NCBI RefSeq assembly: GCF_947624825.1
Contig: NZ_CANQLZ010000033.1
Location: 1-33,034, forward strand
Direction: 5' to 3'
DNA length: 33,034 nucleotides
Source: an uncultured Acinetobacter sp.
GTDB taxonomy: Bacteria > Pseudomonadota > Gammaproteobacteria > Pseudomonadales > Moraxellaceae
Part shown: piece by piece, positions 17,579-27,421 of the stretch
Numbering within the stretch: position 1 is the stretch's first letter
Layout of the letters: each line of letters opens with the position of its first letter
Made by a program: the position numbers and the translations under genes
Notes under the pieces: generated by a model
Database searches by the model: none
Told to the model about the DNA's origin: nothing
What the model saw: only the letters and a program-made list of their open reading frames with translations

Positions 17579-17981
17579 TCATCAGCCTGAACAACATTTT
17601 TTTGAAGCCTATCGCCAATTGCATGCTTTAGGTGAGCTGCAATGTTCTGCCATTTATTTAATGCCATGCCGTGATGGGGTCGGGGCAGATTATTATAATG
17701 CTGCCTGCTTACTCACCAGTAATCTTGCAGTTGAGCAACTGCTTGAGCAGTTAAAAGCCATGGAGCATGCTTCAGGTCGGGTGCGTCCCTCGCATCAAAT
17801 TAGTTTAGATGTAGATTTAATCGCATGGGGGAGTTGTTTAAGTGCGATGCAATTTAATCCTAAAAAATTACCTTTGGCTTTAGATGTCAAAATCCCGATG
17901 TATGACGTGTGGTCTGATCCGGCATTTTGTCATGCAGCACATGCTTATACTCAAGTACACCTTGAGCAGTGCGCCGTATAA
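17535..17981 (+). CDS. folK: FolK-like hydroxymethylpterin pyrophosphokinase, TTG start
   Basis: A 148-residue protein with the HPPK layout: an N-terminal substrate strand ending ALALASNHQPEQ, and the metal-binding pattern LDVDL with Asp92 and Asp94 after RVRPSHQIS. HPPK transfers pyrophosphate from ATP to 6-hydroxymethyl-dihydropterin, the step after FolB. The usual RWGPRTIDLD stretch is poorly kept, and the protein is slightly short (E. coli FolK is 159 aa), so it may be a divergent paralogue. TTG 17535 is the start: TAGGA lies about 8 nt upstream, and the next Met (residue 43) would delete the substrate-binding strand. Overlap with folB is 44 bp, suggesting coupled translation. Confidence is in the family, less in full activity. 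Confidence 0.78.
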   Translation: MNATDTIFALALASNHQPEQHFFEAYRQLHALGELQCSAIYLMPCRDGVGADYYNAACLLTSNLAVEQLLEQLKAMEHASGRVRPSHQISLDVDLIAWGSCLSAMQFNPKKLPLALDVKIPMYDVWSDPAFCHAAHAYTQVHLEQCAV

Positions 17982-17982
17982 A

Positions 17983-18004
17983 AAAGCCCGCAACTGCGGG
18001 CTTT
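17983..18004. terminator. Bidirectional terminator between folK-like and coq7
   Basis: AAAGCCCGC pairs with GCGGGCTTT around AACT. A's flank the left and T's the right, so it can serve both converging genes. It starts 2 bp after the folK stop. Confidence 0.9.
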
Positions 18005-18009
18005 AAATT

Positions 18010-18645
18010 TTAAATATAATAGCTGGTGCTGGTCATGAGTTTAGATATTGCGGTCATGCTCATACGCACGGGCAGCGGCAATTCAACGCCACCTGCGGCA
18101 AGGGCGGTATCGCGATGTTGCAACTCATCTGTGTTCATTTGCTGTAAAATTTGATATGAACGTTGATCTTGGCTTGGCAACTGATCAAGATGTTGTTGTA
18201 AATGTAAGCTGACTTGACGTTCTGTTTCAGCCACAAAACCTAAACTGTAACGGTCACCGGCTAAACCAGCCAAAGCCCCCATGCCAAATGATAGGCTATA
18301 CCACACCGGATTGAGTAAGCTGGTATGGCTATCGAGCTCTTTTAAACGATCTTCACACCATGCCAAATGATCTTGTTCTTCTGCTGCGGCATGTTGCATC
18401 TCTAAACGCACGCTAGGTAGTTTAGCAGTGAGCGCTTGACCATGGTATAAGGCTTGTGCACATACCTCACCACTGTGATTTACACGCATTAAACCGGCCA
18501 CATGACGTGCTTCACTCACAGCAAGGGGCGCATCCATCTGTTGTGCCGGATTGCTGCGCTGTGCTGTGGTGGCGCCAGGCACTAAACTGCGTAAGGCTTG
18601 ATCAAAAGAATGAATAAGTTTGTCCACGCCGCTATAATGACGCAT
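18010..18645 (-). CDS. coq7: COQ7-type demethoxyubiquinone hydroxylase
   Basis: A 211-residue di-iron monooxygenase that carries out the C6 hydroxylation step of ubiquinone synthesis at the inner membrane face. All di-iron ligands are visible: Glu60, Glu90 with His93 (EEQDH), Glu142, and Glu174 with His177 (ELQHR). It fills the role of UbiF, which is used instead in E. coli. The start has GGAG about 8 nt upstream, lying in the end of the upstream MFS gene. The gap to that gene is 3 bp, so the two form an operon. Confidence 0.95.
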   Translation of the reverse strand: MRHYSGVDKLIHSFDQALRSLVPGATTAQRSNPAQQMDAPLAVSEARHVAGLMRVNHSGEVCAQALYHGQALTAKLPSVRLEMQHAAAEEQDHLAWCEDRLKELDSHTSLLNPVWYSLSFGMGALAGLAGDRYSLGFVAETERQVSLHLQQHLDQLPSQDQRSYQILQQMNTDELQHRDTALAAGGVELPLPVRMSMTAISKLMTSTSYYI

Positions 18646-18648
18646 AGA

Positions 18649-19968
18649 TTAATTCTCCAAATTGGTCTGTGTTTGGGGCATCAATTGTTTTAAGCGTTTT
18701 AATAACCAAATACTAAAAAGCCCGCTCAATACAGCAGTGATACAAAATAAAATATGTATCTCAATGTTTAAGACACTTAAAATAATAATCGAAAACACGG
18801 CCGAGGACACCATAAACACGGCATTTAATATATTGTTGGCAGCCACCACCCGTGCCCGATGTGAACGCGGTGAATAGGCCTGCATCATGGCATATAAAGG
18901 CACAATGTAAAAACCACCACTAATGCCGAGTAAACTAACACTGAGCATGACATGGTAATAACTGGCACCATTGTTAAACAGATCAGCAATGCCTAAACGC
19001 TCACCGGTCATTGGCGGAATAAACGTTAAACTGACGGCTAAATAAAATGCAAACACAGTTAAACCGAGCATACCAACAGGCACCATCTTGATATTGACTT
19101 CGCTGCCGCCAATTTTACGGCACAGTAAGGAACCTAAACCAATCCCCACGGAAAATAGAGTCAACAGCAAACTCACCACATTTTCTGAGCCATGCAAGTT
19201 TTCTTGAGTGAGCTGTGGAATTTGCGTTAAATAGGTCGCACCATAAAACCAATACCACGAGTTACCCAGCAAAATGGTAAAAATGAGAGGTAAATTTTTG
19301 GCATAGCGAAGCGTTTGAATACTGGTGCGAAAAAAATTCCAATCAATGTTTAAATCAGGCGCAGGAATATTCTGTTTTAAAATAAAACGACTTGACAAAT
19401 AGCCTAAGCTAGCAAGACACAGTACTGCGCCGGACACCCACATTAAATTACCATCAGAGAGCGCAATCAGACTACCACCTAAGATCATGCCCACCAAAAT
19501 TGCAATTGAGGTGCCCGATTGAAATAAGGCATTACCAGACATCAATTCATTGGGTTTTAATACTTCGGGTAAAATGGCGTATTTGATCGGGCCAAAAAAG
19601 GTCGATTGTGTGCCCATTAAAAATAAAGCCAGCAGTAACAACCATAAGTTACCCAATAAAAAGCCGGCTGTACCCAGTAACATAATTACAATTTCAGCGC
19701 CTTTTAAATAACGTACCAACTGGGCACGTTCATATTTGTCGGCAATTTGTCCGGCGGTGGCCGAAAAAATAAAATAAGGCAAAATAAACAGCAAGGCTGC
19801 TAAGTTATTTAAGGTACTGATTTGCGCGCTATGCTGACTAATCAATCCGTAAGTAATCACCAATAACAAGGCTTGTTTATAAACATTGTCGTTTAACGCA
19901 CCCAAAAATTGGGTTAAAAACATCGGCAAAAAGCGCCGATCACGCAGTAAAGAGGGACGATTTGACAT
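18649..19968 (-). CDS. MFS transporter, LplT-like (lysophospholipid transporter family)
   Basis: A 439-residue inner-membrane protein with about 12 hydrophobic helices. The N-terminal FLTQFLGALNDNVYKQAL and the loop GQIADKYERAQLVRYLKGAE match the MFS branch that includes LplT and the N-terminal half of Aas-type proteins. LplT flips lysophospholipids inward for re-acylation. No acyltransferase domain is fused or adjacent here, so the substrate stays open. ATG 19968 is preferred; an in-frame GTG at 19980 sits too close to the AGGA. It is the first gene of an operon with coq7, a pairing whose meaning is unclear beyond both acting at the membrane. Confidence 0.85.
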   Translation of the reverse strand: MSNRPSLLRDRRFLPMFLTQFLGALNDNVYKQALLLVITYGLISQHSAQISTLNNLAALLFILPYFIFSATAGQIADKYERAQLVRYLKGAEIVIMLLGTAGFLLGNLWLLLLALFLMGTQSTFFGPIKYAILPEVLKPNELMSGNALFQSGTSIAILVGMILGGSLIALSDGNLMWVSGAVLCLASLGYLSSRFILKQNIPAPDLNIDWNFFRTSIQTLRYAKNLPLIFTILLGNSWYWFYGATYLTQIPQLTQENLHGSENVVSLLLTLFSVGIGLGSLLCRKIGGSEVNIKMVPVGMLGLTVFAFYLAVSLTFIPPMTGERLGIADLFNNGASYYHVMLSVSLLGISGGFYIVPLYAMMQAYSPRSHRARVVAANNILNAVFMVSSAVFSIIILSVLNIEIHILFCITAVLSGLFSIWLLKRLKQLMPQTQTNLEN

Positions 19969-20143
19969 GGCGTAAGGCACAATCCTGTGTATTGAGTGAA
20001 GAAATGTGAGTGTATGATTTATCTAGATGTAAAATCATGTATGATATTTTTTTCTCAAATCAATGAAAAATCCATAAAATACGTTGTGATGTATGACGTA
20101 TTGGTGATTTTTCCATAATCAATAATGAAACTTTGAGTGGTCT

Positions 20144-22807
20144 ATGCGTGCCAGAATTCAATTAAAGCGGTCAACCTTAAGCGTAAGTTTACCTGTATTG
20201 TCATCATATAGCCTATGTTGTAGTTTACTGATATTACCCTATAGTACTTACGCAGCTGACACCTTAAGCAATGCCACGCCCCAACTCAAGTCGCAAAATG
20301 TAGCGCCTCAGCATACGGCTGCCGCTGATCTTATTATAGCTACCCAAAGTGCTGATCCAGTTCAAGCCCCAAACACTGATCAGCCCCTTGCTCAGATGTC
20401 TGCGTTAAATTTTGATGATTTAGAGGCGCTTGCACCTATGCCTGTTGATCAAGACTTGATGAATGAGATTTATCAAGTTGCAGAACAGGCTAAACAAGAT
20501 GCACAGGCTTATCGGATTGGTCAAACAAAAACAACAGATGTGCCTTTAAGCACGCAGCATGTGATTGAGATTGAGCAAGCAGATGTACAAGTAGATGCTT
20601 TAATACAAAGTATTCAAGCCGATCGTGACGTTGTGGTTGAGGCGAATCGTACGGGTGCCTCGATTGGTGATACCAGCGCAGCCAACACACGCGCCCAAGA
20701 AGATAAACCGGGCTTATTTAAACGTCTTATCAACCGAGTCAGACCTCGTAATGTCAATGCAGTCAGTCAAGTCCCACGCATTAGTGCCGAAGTTAAACTG
20801 AAGCAGTATGCCAAGCCTGAAGGATTGAGTGAACAAGATTATGATCAAGCCTTAGAGCAACTGACCAAGAATATTGAAGCTAAGCTGTCGAGTTTTACCA
20901 AAGAGTCATTTGCAGATTTTAATTCGGCTTTGCCACAATTGCGTACTTTAACCAATCAAGCAGCACAAGCAGTGGGTTTTTACGAGGCAGAATTTCGTTT
21001 TAGTCAGCTCAGTCCCACTAAGGTGGGGGTAGAGGTCACACCTAAACGTCCAGTCTTGGTCAACAGTCAAAATATTGAATTTAGTGGGGCTGGTGTTAAT
21101 CAAGCACAATTACGTGTGATTGGAGTATTACCTGAACTGACTGAAGGTGATATTTTTCATCATGGTGAATATGAAGCGACTAAAGCGCGTATTGTGACGG
21201 CTGCAAGCAACAATGGTTATTTTGATGCTTATTGGCGCTTACACGATGTTAAAGTCACACAGCCTCAACAAACAGCTGATATCAATTTGCGTTATGAAAC
21301 CGGCGATCGTTATCAGCTGGCTCAGCCGGTTTTTCGTATGAGCGATCCCAGCCAAGAATTCCCTTTAGATATAGATATCTTAAACAGTATGGTGGTATGG
21401 GAAGATGGAGATGACTATACGTTTTGGCGGGTAAACTCATTGGCCAATGCCTTAACCAATTCACGTTATTTTAACTATACTTTAGTGGATGCTGTGATCC
21501 CAGATCCTGTTGAAAATCAGTTAGAGTTACCGCCTGATTTACAAGCTTTAGTGGATGCCGAACAAGCCACTCAAGCGCAATTTCAAGCCAAAGTTAAACC
21601 AATTACCAATGCACCCACTGAAGTGACGCAAAATGTGGTGGATGAAAACCAATTTGCCGGCACCACTGATGGTATTGATCAAGACAATTTAGCCCGTTTG
21701 CAAACCCAGCAAATGACTCAACAACAAGAAAAAGAGCGTTTACGTATACAAGCCAAACAAGACAAAAAAATTCCGGTTTTGGTGACCTTAAATGCCGATC
21801 AATTGAATACTGTAGAAGCCGGTTTAGGCTATGGAACCGATACGGGTGTACGTTTTCGTGGTCAGTACCGCCGTGCGATTGTCAATAAGCGTGGTCATTC
21901 TTTTGATGCCAACTTAGAGTTGTCTGAAATTCGTCAATCAATTGATGGGCGTTATAGTATTCCATATAAACATCCGTTAGATGACTATATTAGTTTGGTC
22001 GGTGGCTATGAACGCGAACAGCGTAACGATGTGGCCACCAAGGGCAGTTTAGTGATTGAGTCTGCGGTGTTGGGTGCCGATCGTATTATTAAAAACCCAC
22101 GCGGCAGTTGGCAGCATACTTTTGGAACACGTTATCGTTTAGACCGTCTGACTGAAAAAGGCATTGTGGGACAAGATACCAGTGAAGATACCTATGCTCA
22201 GTTTTTATCAAGTCCTGAGCAAGAATCGTTGCTGTTTGGTTATGAAGCCTCGCAAACTTTAGCCAATCGTCGTGTTAACCCAAGTAAAGGCTTTAAACAG
22301 ACTTATAAAGCAGAAATTGGCAGTGAAAATCTACTCACCGACACCAATATTGCCATTTTAAATGCTACATGGAATGGCTTATATTCATGGGGCATCAACG
22401 AAAATCATCAAATGGTAGGGCGTGCCCAAGCCGGTTATATCGTGGTAGATGACTTTAAAGACATTCCTTATAACTTACGCTACTTTACCGGGGGCGACCA
22501 AACCATTCGTGGTTTTGATTATAAGAGTTTATCGCCAATTTCTGACGGCTATAAAATTGGTGGACAAGCCTTAGGGATTGCGTCATTAGAATATAATTAT
22601 CAAGTTAAACCGGGTTGGCGTGCAGCTATCTTTAGTGATGTGGGTAATGCCTATGACAAAGATTTTACTAACCCAACCGAATATGGCGTTGGGGTTGGGG
22701 TACGTTGGGCATCTCCAATTGGTCCAATTCGTATTGATGTTGCGTCTGGTATTTCAGATGATGGTCATCCAATTCGCGTTCATTTCTTTATTGGCTCTGC
22801 ACTATAG
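20144..22807 (+). CDS. tamA: TamA-like outer-membrane assembly protein (Omp85 family), extended form
   Basis: An 887-residue outer-membrane beta-barrel of the BamA/TamA family. With TamB it forms the translocation and assembly module that inserts outer-membrane proteins. A signal peptide ends near residue 38 (TYA before ADTL). Residues about 40-215 form a low-complexity Gln/Ala/Asp-rich region. POTRA-like repeats cover about 215-450. A polar, Gln-rich linker lies at about 465-545, and the 16-strand barrel runs from about 550 to the end. The conserved lid-loop motif RGF is at 789-791. E. coli TamA has 577 aa, so most of the extra length is the N-terminal insert and the linker. The tail HFFIGSAL is a slightly odd barrel end. 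It is followed 22 bp later by tamB. Confidence 0.92.
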   Translation: MRARIQLKRSTLSVSLPVLSSYSLCCSLLILPYSTYAADTLSNATPQLKSQNVAPQHTAAADLIIATQSADPVQAPNTDQPLAQMSALNFDDLEALAPMPVDQDLMNEIYQVAEQAKQDAQAYRIGQTKTTDVPLSTQHVIEIEQADVQVDALIQSIQADRDVVVEANRTGASIGDTSAANTRAQEDKPGLFKRLINRVRPRNVNAVSQVPRISAEVKLKQYAKPEGLSEQDYDQALEQLTKNIEAKLSSFTKESFADFNSALPQLRTLTNQAAQAVGFYEAEFRFSQLSPTKVGVEVTPKRPVLVNSQNIEFSGAGVNQAQLRVIGVLPELTEGDIFHHGEYEATKARIVTAASNNGYFDAYWRLHDVKVTQPQQTADINLRYETGDRYQLAQPVFRMSDPSQEFPLDIDILNSMVVWEDGDDYTFWRVNSLANALTNSRYFNYTLVDAVIPDPVENQLELPPDLQALVDAEQATQAQFQAKVKPITNAPTEVTQNVVDENQFAGTTDGIDQDNLARLQTQQMTQQQEKERLRIQAKQDKKIPVLVTLNADQLNTVEAGLGYGTDTGVRFRGQYRRAIVNKRGHSFDANLELSEIRQSIDGRYSIPYKHPLDDYISLVGGYEREQRNDVATKGSLVIESAVLGADRIIKNPRGSWQHTFGTRYRLDRLTEKGIVGQDTSEDTYAQFLSSPEQESLLFGYEASQTLANRRVNPSKGFKQTYKAEIGSENLLTDTNIAILNATWNGLYSWGINENHQMVGRAQAGYIVVDDFKDIPYNLRYFTGGDQTIRGFDYKSLSPISDGYKIGGQALGIASLEYNYQVKPGWRAAIFSDVGNAYDKDFTNPTEYGVGVGVRWASPIGPIRIDVASGISDDGHPIRVHFFIGSAL

Positions 22808-22829
22808 GCTTTAGGGTAAGCAAAACAAT

Positions 22830-25800
22830 ATGCCACATTTAGACACCAACACAGACGTCACACCAAAGCAGCGCAATACGCTACGCAATATTTTGGTTTC
22901 AATTTTATTGATTTTTTTATTGCTTGGGGCTGCTTTGGTGGTCATGTTTTCAACCAATGCAGGCAGTCAATTTTTGTTGGACCGGGTGTTGGAGCGTCAA
23001 CAGATTATTCGCTATGAATATGAAGGCGGTAATTTGTGGCAGGGCTTAATTTTACGTAATGTGGCGCTCAACCTTGCTGCAGTAGAGGTTAAAATTGACC
23101 GTGCCGATGTGAATTTGGGATGGCGAGCTATTTTAAATAAGGAAATTCATTTAAGCCGTGCTGATGTGCAGAATTTACAGATTATTACCAAGAACCCACC
23201 AAGTGATGAGCCGTTTAAATTTAGCCCAATTCGTCTGCCATTTGTATTGCGTGTTGATCATGTCGATCTCAACCATTTGTTGATTGAAACGTCAAGCGGT
23301 ACCCAAGTTAATTTTTACGATGCCGTGGTGAACGATGCTCTATGGCAAGACACCAAACTTGAATTTGCTGACACCAACGTCAGTATGGGCTATTTGTTGG
23401 TCAAAAATGCCACCGGCAGTATCGACTTTAAAGATAAGTATCCTTTAGATGTAGTTGGTTTGGTTAATTTACCTAGCCTAAATAACAGTTTAAATATCCA
23501 TGATATTCAGGTGGTGGCTACAGGCAGCTTGGATAGCATCCAAGCCGGTGTGGCGACCCGTAATCCTGATTTATTGACCGGTTGGGTGGTGGTGCATCCG
23601 GTACGTAAAAATGTACCTATGTTTGGGGCGCTAAAATTTGCACAGTATCATTTGCCATTTTTAACCGAACAAAAATTATTTGCGGAAAAAGGGATTGCAA
23701 AATTTAACGGCAATGCGCAAGGTTTAGCCATTGATTTAAACACCGATCTAAGTGGGCAAGACATTCCAAAAGGTCAATATACGGCGTCAATGTTTACCGA
23801 CTTTGTCAATCAAATTGACATCCATGCTTTAAATGGCCAAGTGATGCAAGGCGCGGTCAATTTAGCCGGTGTGGTGAGTTGGAAAAATCAAGTGACTTGG
23901 GATTTACACGGTCGCTTAGATAAAATTAACCCGAAAGACCCTATTATTCCGCAGGTGGTCAAAGATTTTTTACCGCCGAGTTTGGATGCTGCAATTGCCT
24001 CAAAAGGCACCTTGGAAAATGGTCTGCATTTAACTGCGGATGTAGATTTTGATCGCGATGAAACATGGCAGCTTAAACTTGATCAAAATCCCGAGCAAGC
24101 CAATAAGCCACAGCCGCTTAACTTGGATGTTACATGGCGTGATTTAGACCGTGCAATACCTTATGTGGGCTGGTTAACCAGTCAGCAAGGCCGCGCACAA
24201 GTCAGTTTGCTTGACGGTCAGCAAAACATTGCAGTCAAAACGAAAATTAAGCAACACGAGCAAAGCTTTTTGCCAACTGGGGAATATCAAGCCTTACTCA
24301 ATATTAAAAATAATATTTTAAACATTCCGCAGTTTAACTATCAAGCTGACACAGGTGGCTTAAATGGTACGGCAGTGGTGGAATTACCCGATGAAAAACG
24401 TCAACTCAAATGGCGTGCTAATTTAAACGCCAAGGATTTTAATCCACAAAGTTTGGCCAGCGCCTTACCGGTAGATCGTTTAAATGGTCAAGTGCTTGCC
24501 TCAGGTTATGCTTTACCCAACCAGCAAATTATTCAACTACAAAACATTAACCTGTTAGGTCGCTTAACACAGCAAAGTCAAACCGTGCGTTTAAGTGGGA
24601 AAAGTACAGCGGCAGTTTTGTTTCATGACGAAAAAGCCGGTGGTGGCTTTAAAGGCTATGCCGTTAATTATGAGGGGGATTTAGATGCCAGTGATATGCC
24701 GGTGTCTAAAGGGGGTCTAAATTTTAAAATTGCAGGTACGCCAGAGTTTTTAAATATTCAGCATTTCCAACATCGTGGTATTGCTGGAAATATCTCAGCC
24801 AATGGGCAAGTGAATCTAGCCAATACTTTAAGTTGGAAAATCAATGCGGCTTTAAATCAGTTTAAACCGCAGTATTTTGTTGCAGGTGTCAAAGGTGATA
24901 TATCCGGTCAAGTCACCACTCAAGGCACATGGACCGACAAACTGAAACAAATTCAATTACAGCAACTCAAACTCACGGGTCAGTTAAATGGTAAGCCGCT
25001 ACGTGGTCAGGGCAATCTGTCTGTATTGCTTAAAAATGACCACAATGGCTTTGTGCCAAGTCAATTTGAAGCCAATGGCTTGTATTTGGCCTATGCCAAT
25101 AACCAATTGCAAGCCACAGGCAATGCGCAAAACCTACGTTTAAGTATTGATGCACCTGCCTTATATGAGTTGTATCCGGGTTTACGTGGGCGCATCTATG
25201 GGAACTTAAATGTACAAGCTGCACCGCGCTTAAAAGCCACCGCCAATTTAGCCGTGGATGATTTTGGTTTGAATGACAGTTTCAGCATTAAAAAAATGCG
25301 TCTGCAAGGTGATTTACCCACCTCAACCACCACAGCTACACAAATGCGTGGCACTTTAGTGGGCTTGCGTGCCGGTGGGCGTGAAATTCAACAAGGTGAA
25401 ATTTCACTGAGTGGACAATACAATGCACATGTATTAAAAGTACAAGCACAAAACCGCCTGAGCAAATTTAATGTCCAGTTAGCAGGTGGTTTTACTGCCA
25501 ATCATGATTGGCTGGGGCAAATCCAAAAAGGCGATTTTGATTCGCTACGAACCCGTTTGGTGCAACGTCAACATGCAGCCGTGGTGTATAACCAAGCGCG
25601 TCAAGAATTACTGGTGGGTGCGCATTGTTGGGTCAGTCAACAAAGTCAATTGTGTGCCGATCAACCCTTACGGATCAGTCCATCTAAAGGCAATGTGTCT
25701 TTCATCACGCGTAACGTCAATTTAGATGATTTTGCAGCTTTTATGCCAGAAGGTTTGAGTATTACCGGTTTAGTCAATGGTTACGCCAAAGCTTCATGGG

Positions 25801-27332
25801 CACAAGGACAACAACCCAAACTCGATGCGCGTTTAGTCACACAAGATGGCAGCATTGGTTTAGCCGCTGAAGACCCTCAATATAACGCGTCTAAAATCAA
25901 CTATAAACAAGTGGCAGTGGTCGCCAAAAGCGTATCGCAAGGTTTAAAACTGCGCTTAGATGTCACCACACAAAACAGCGGTGTAGGTTATGCTGATGTA
26001 TTGATTGACCCGTATAGTGCGCGTAAAAACATCAGCGGTGATGTGGCCTTTAAAGACATTGACCTTAAAATTGTGAAGCCATTTATTCAGGATGTGCGTT
26101 CTATTGGCGGGCATTTATCTTTTGCCGGTAAAGTGCAAGGTGCATTGAGCGCACCACAGCTCAATGGTGATTTACGTCTAAAAGATGGCGCTATCAGCAT
26201 GATTTCCTTGCCGGTGAATTTAACCAATATTCAACTGTATTCGGCGATTCGCCAAAATCAAGCCACGATCAATGGTGCCTTCAATAGTGGACGTGGAGTC
26301 GGGCAACTGACCGGTGCCATTGATTGGCGTCATGAGCCACGTATTCAGCTTAAACTCAAAGGCGATGATTTGTTGATCCGTCAAGCGCCGTTGATTACGG
26401 CTATTGTTGATCCTGAAATTAGCATGGATGTGTTACCCGCACAGCGCCGCATTAGCGTAAATGGTGAGATTCATGTACCACGCGCTTTGATTTCCATGCC
26501 AGAAGCCGCAGCACCTGTCGTGAATGTGTCATCCGATGTACGTATTGTGCAAGAGGGACAGAATCAATTGGCAATCTTACGTGCAGCCAAACCTTGGGAT
26601 GTACGTGCGGATGTGATGGTGCAATTGGGTGATCAAGTAATTTTCCAAGGCTTTGATAGCCGTATTCCACTGTTGGGGCGTTTGTACTTATCACAGCGTG
26701 GTTTAGAAACAGCTATGCGTGCCAACGGGGCAATTGGGGTGTCTAAACGGGTAAAAATTGAAGCTTATGGACAAAGCTTGGATCTTAATCGTGCGATTGC
26801 ACGTTTTAATGGACCATTGGCCAATCCAAGTTTAGATGTAGAAGCCAATAAAGTGGTACAAGGCAGCACAGTAGGTTTACGTGTTACAGGCAATGCATCC
26901 AGTCCAAATATCCAAATTTATAATGATGCAGGCTTGTCTGAACAAGAGGCTTTAAATGCTTTAATTACCGGTCGTATTAACGATGGGAATAATGGGATTA
27001 GCCAAACAGAAGGCTTTAAGTCTGATGTAAATAATACCATTGCAGCGGCAGGTATCAGCATGGGCTTAGGCGGCACGCGTGCTTTAACCAATCAAATTGG
27101 ACGTACCATTGGCTTAAGCGGTTTAGCTTTAGATGCACAAGGCACAGGCGATGACACACAAGTTTCAGTGACCGGTTACATTACCCCAGATTTATTTATT
27201 CGTTATGGTGTTGGTGTGTTTACGCCAGTCAATAAATTGACTTTGCGTTACCAGATGAATCAGCGGGTCTATGTAGAAGCCAGTCAAGCCTTAGAGCGCG
27301 CTGTGGATGTGTTCTATCATTGGAAATTCTAA
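22830..27332 (+). CDS. tamB: TamB, inner-membrane/periplasmic partner of TamA
   Basis: A 1500-residue AsmA-like bridging protein. One N-terminal transmembrane helix (about 21-40) anchors it in the inner membrane. A long stretch of repeated beta-strand units, which form a lipid-conducting groove in this family, spans the periplasm. The C-terminal TamB (DUF490) domain, from about 1150, includes the family stretches QEALNALITGR and LSGLALDAQGTGDDTQVSVTGY, and ends in HWKF with a terminal aromatic. E. coli TamB has 1259 aa. It lies 22 bp after tamA on the same strand, with AGGG-TAAG upstream as a weak ribosome binding site, and is last in the operon before a strong terminator. Confidence 0.94.
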   Translation: MPHLDTNTDVTPKQRNTLRNILVSILLIFLLLGAALVVMFSTNAGSQFLLDRVLERQQIIRYEYEGGNLWQGLILRNVALNLAAVEVKIDRADVNLGWRAILNKEIHLSRADVQNLQIITKNPPSDEPFKFSPIRLPFVLRVDHVDLNHLLIETSSGTQVNFYDAVVNDALWQDTKLEFADTNVSMGYLLVKNATGSIDFKDKYPLDVVGLVNLPSLNNSLNIHDIQVVATGSLDSIQAGVATRNPDLLTGWVVVHPVRKNVPMFGALKFAQYHLPFLTEQKLFAEKGIAKFNGNAQGLAIDLNTDLSGQDIPKGQYTASMFTDFVNQIDIHALNGQVMQGAVNLAGVVSWKNQVTWDLHGRLDKINPKDPIIPQVVKDFLPPSLDAAIASKGTLENGLHLTADVDFDRDETWQLKLDQNPEQANKPQPLNLDVTWRDLDRAIPYVGWLTSQQGRAQVSLLDGQQNIAVKTKIKQHEQSFLPTGEYQALLNIKNNILNIPQFNYQADTGGLNGTAVVELPDEKRQLKWRANLNAKDFNPQSLASALPVDRLNGQVLASGYALPNQQIIQLQNINLLGRLTQQSQTVRLSGKSTAAVLFHDEKAGGGFKGYAVNYEGDLDASDMPVSKGGLNFKIAGTPEFLNIQHFQHRGIAGNISANGQVNLANTLSWKINAALNQFKPQYFVAGVKGDISGQVTTQGTWTDKLKQIQLQQLKLTGQLNGKPLRGQGNLSVLLKNDHNGFVPSQFEANGLYLAYANNQLQATGNAQNLRLSIDAPALYELYPGLRGRIYGNLNVQAAPRLKATANLAVDDFGLNDSFSIKKMRLQGDLPTSTTTATQMRGTLVGLRAGGREIQQGEISLSGQYNAHVLKVQAQNRLSKFNVQLAGGFTANHDWLGQIQKGDFDSLRTRLVQRQHAAVVYNQARQELLVGAHCWVSQQSQLCADQPLRISPSKGNVSFITRNVNLDDFAAFMPEGLSITGLVNGYAKASWAQGQQPKLDARLVTQDGSIGLAAEDPQYNASKINYKQVAVVAKSVSQGLKLRLDVTTQNSGVGYADVLIDPYSARKNISGDVAFKDIDLKIVKPFIQDVRSIGGHLSFAGKVQGALSAPQLNGDLRLKDGAISMISLPVNLTNIQLYSAIRQNQATINGAFNSGRGVGQLTGAIDWRHEPRIQLKLKGDDLLIRQAPLITAIVDPEISMDVLPAQRRISVNGEIHVPRALISMPEAAAPVVNVSSDVRIVQEGQNQLAILRAAKPWDVRADVMVQLGDQVIFQGFDSRIPLLGRLYLSQRGLETAMRANGAIGVSKRVKIEAYGQSLDLNRAIARFNGPLANPSLDVEANKVVQGSTVGLRVTGNASSPNIQIYNDAGLSEQEALNALITGRINDGNNGISQTEGFKSDVNNTIAAAGISMGLGGTRALTNQIGRTIGLSGLALDAQGTGDDTQVSVTGYITPDLFIRYGVGVFTPVNKLTLRYQMNQRVYVEASQALERAVDVFYHWKF

Positions 27333-27340
27333 ATAAGATA

Positions 27341-27363
27341 GCGCTCTTCGGAGCGCTTTTTTT
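27341..27363 (+). terminator. UUCG-capped terminator of tamA-tamB
   Basis: GCGCTC (27341-27346) pairs with GAGCGC (27351-27356) around a TTCG loop. This is the especially stable C(UUCG)G tetraloop, followed by a T tract. Confidence 0.95.
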
Positions 27364-27372
27364 TATTGAGGC

Positions 27373-27400
27373 TTTACAGCGCTTTTAGTTCCATTATTAT
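27373..27400 (+). promoter_or_regulatory. Promoter of the small lipoprotein gene
   Basis: -35 TTTACA (27373-27378), a 16-bp spacer and -10 TATTAT (27395-27400) lie just after the tamB terminator. Transcription would start near 27407, leaving a very short leader with AGGAG at 27411-27415. Confidence 0.4.
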
Positions 27401-27421
27401 AGCCTGCAACAGGAGAGATTC

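Noticed and set aside
22620..22814. 64-residue + strand frame inside the end of tamA
   Set aside because: It lies wholly within the conserved TamA barrel in another frame, without a ribosome binding site.
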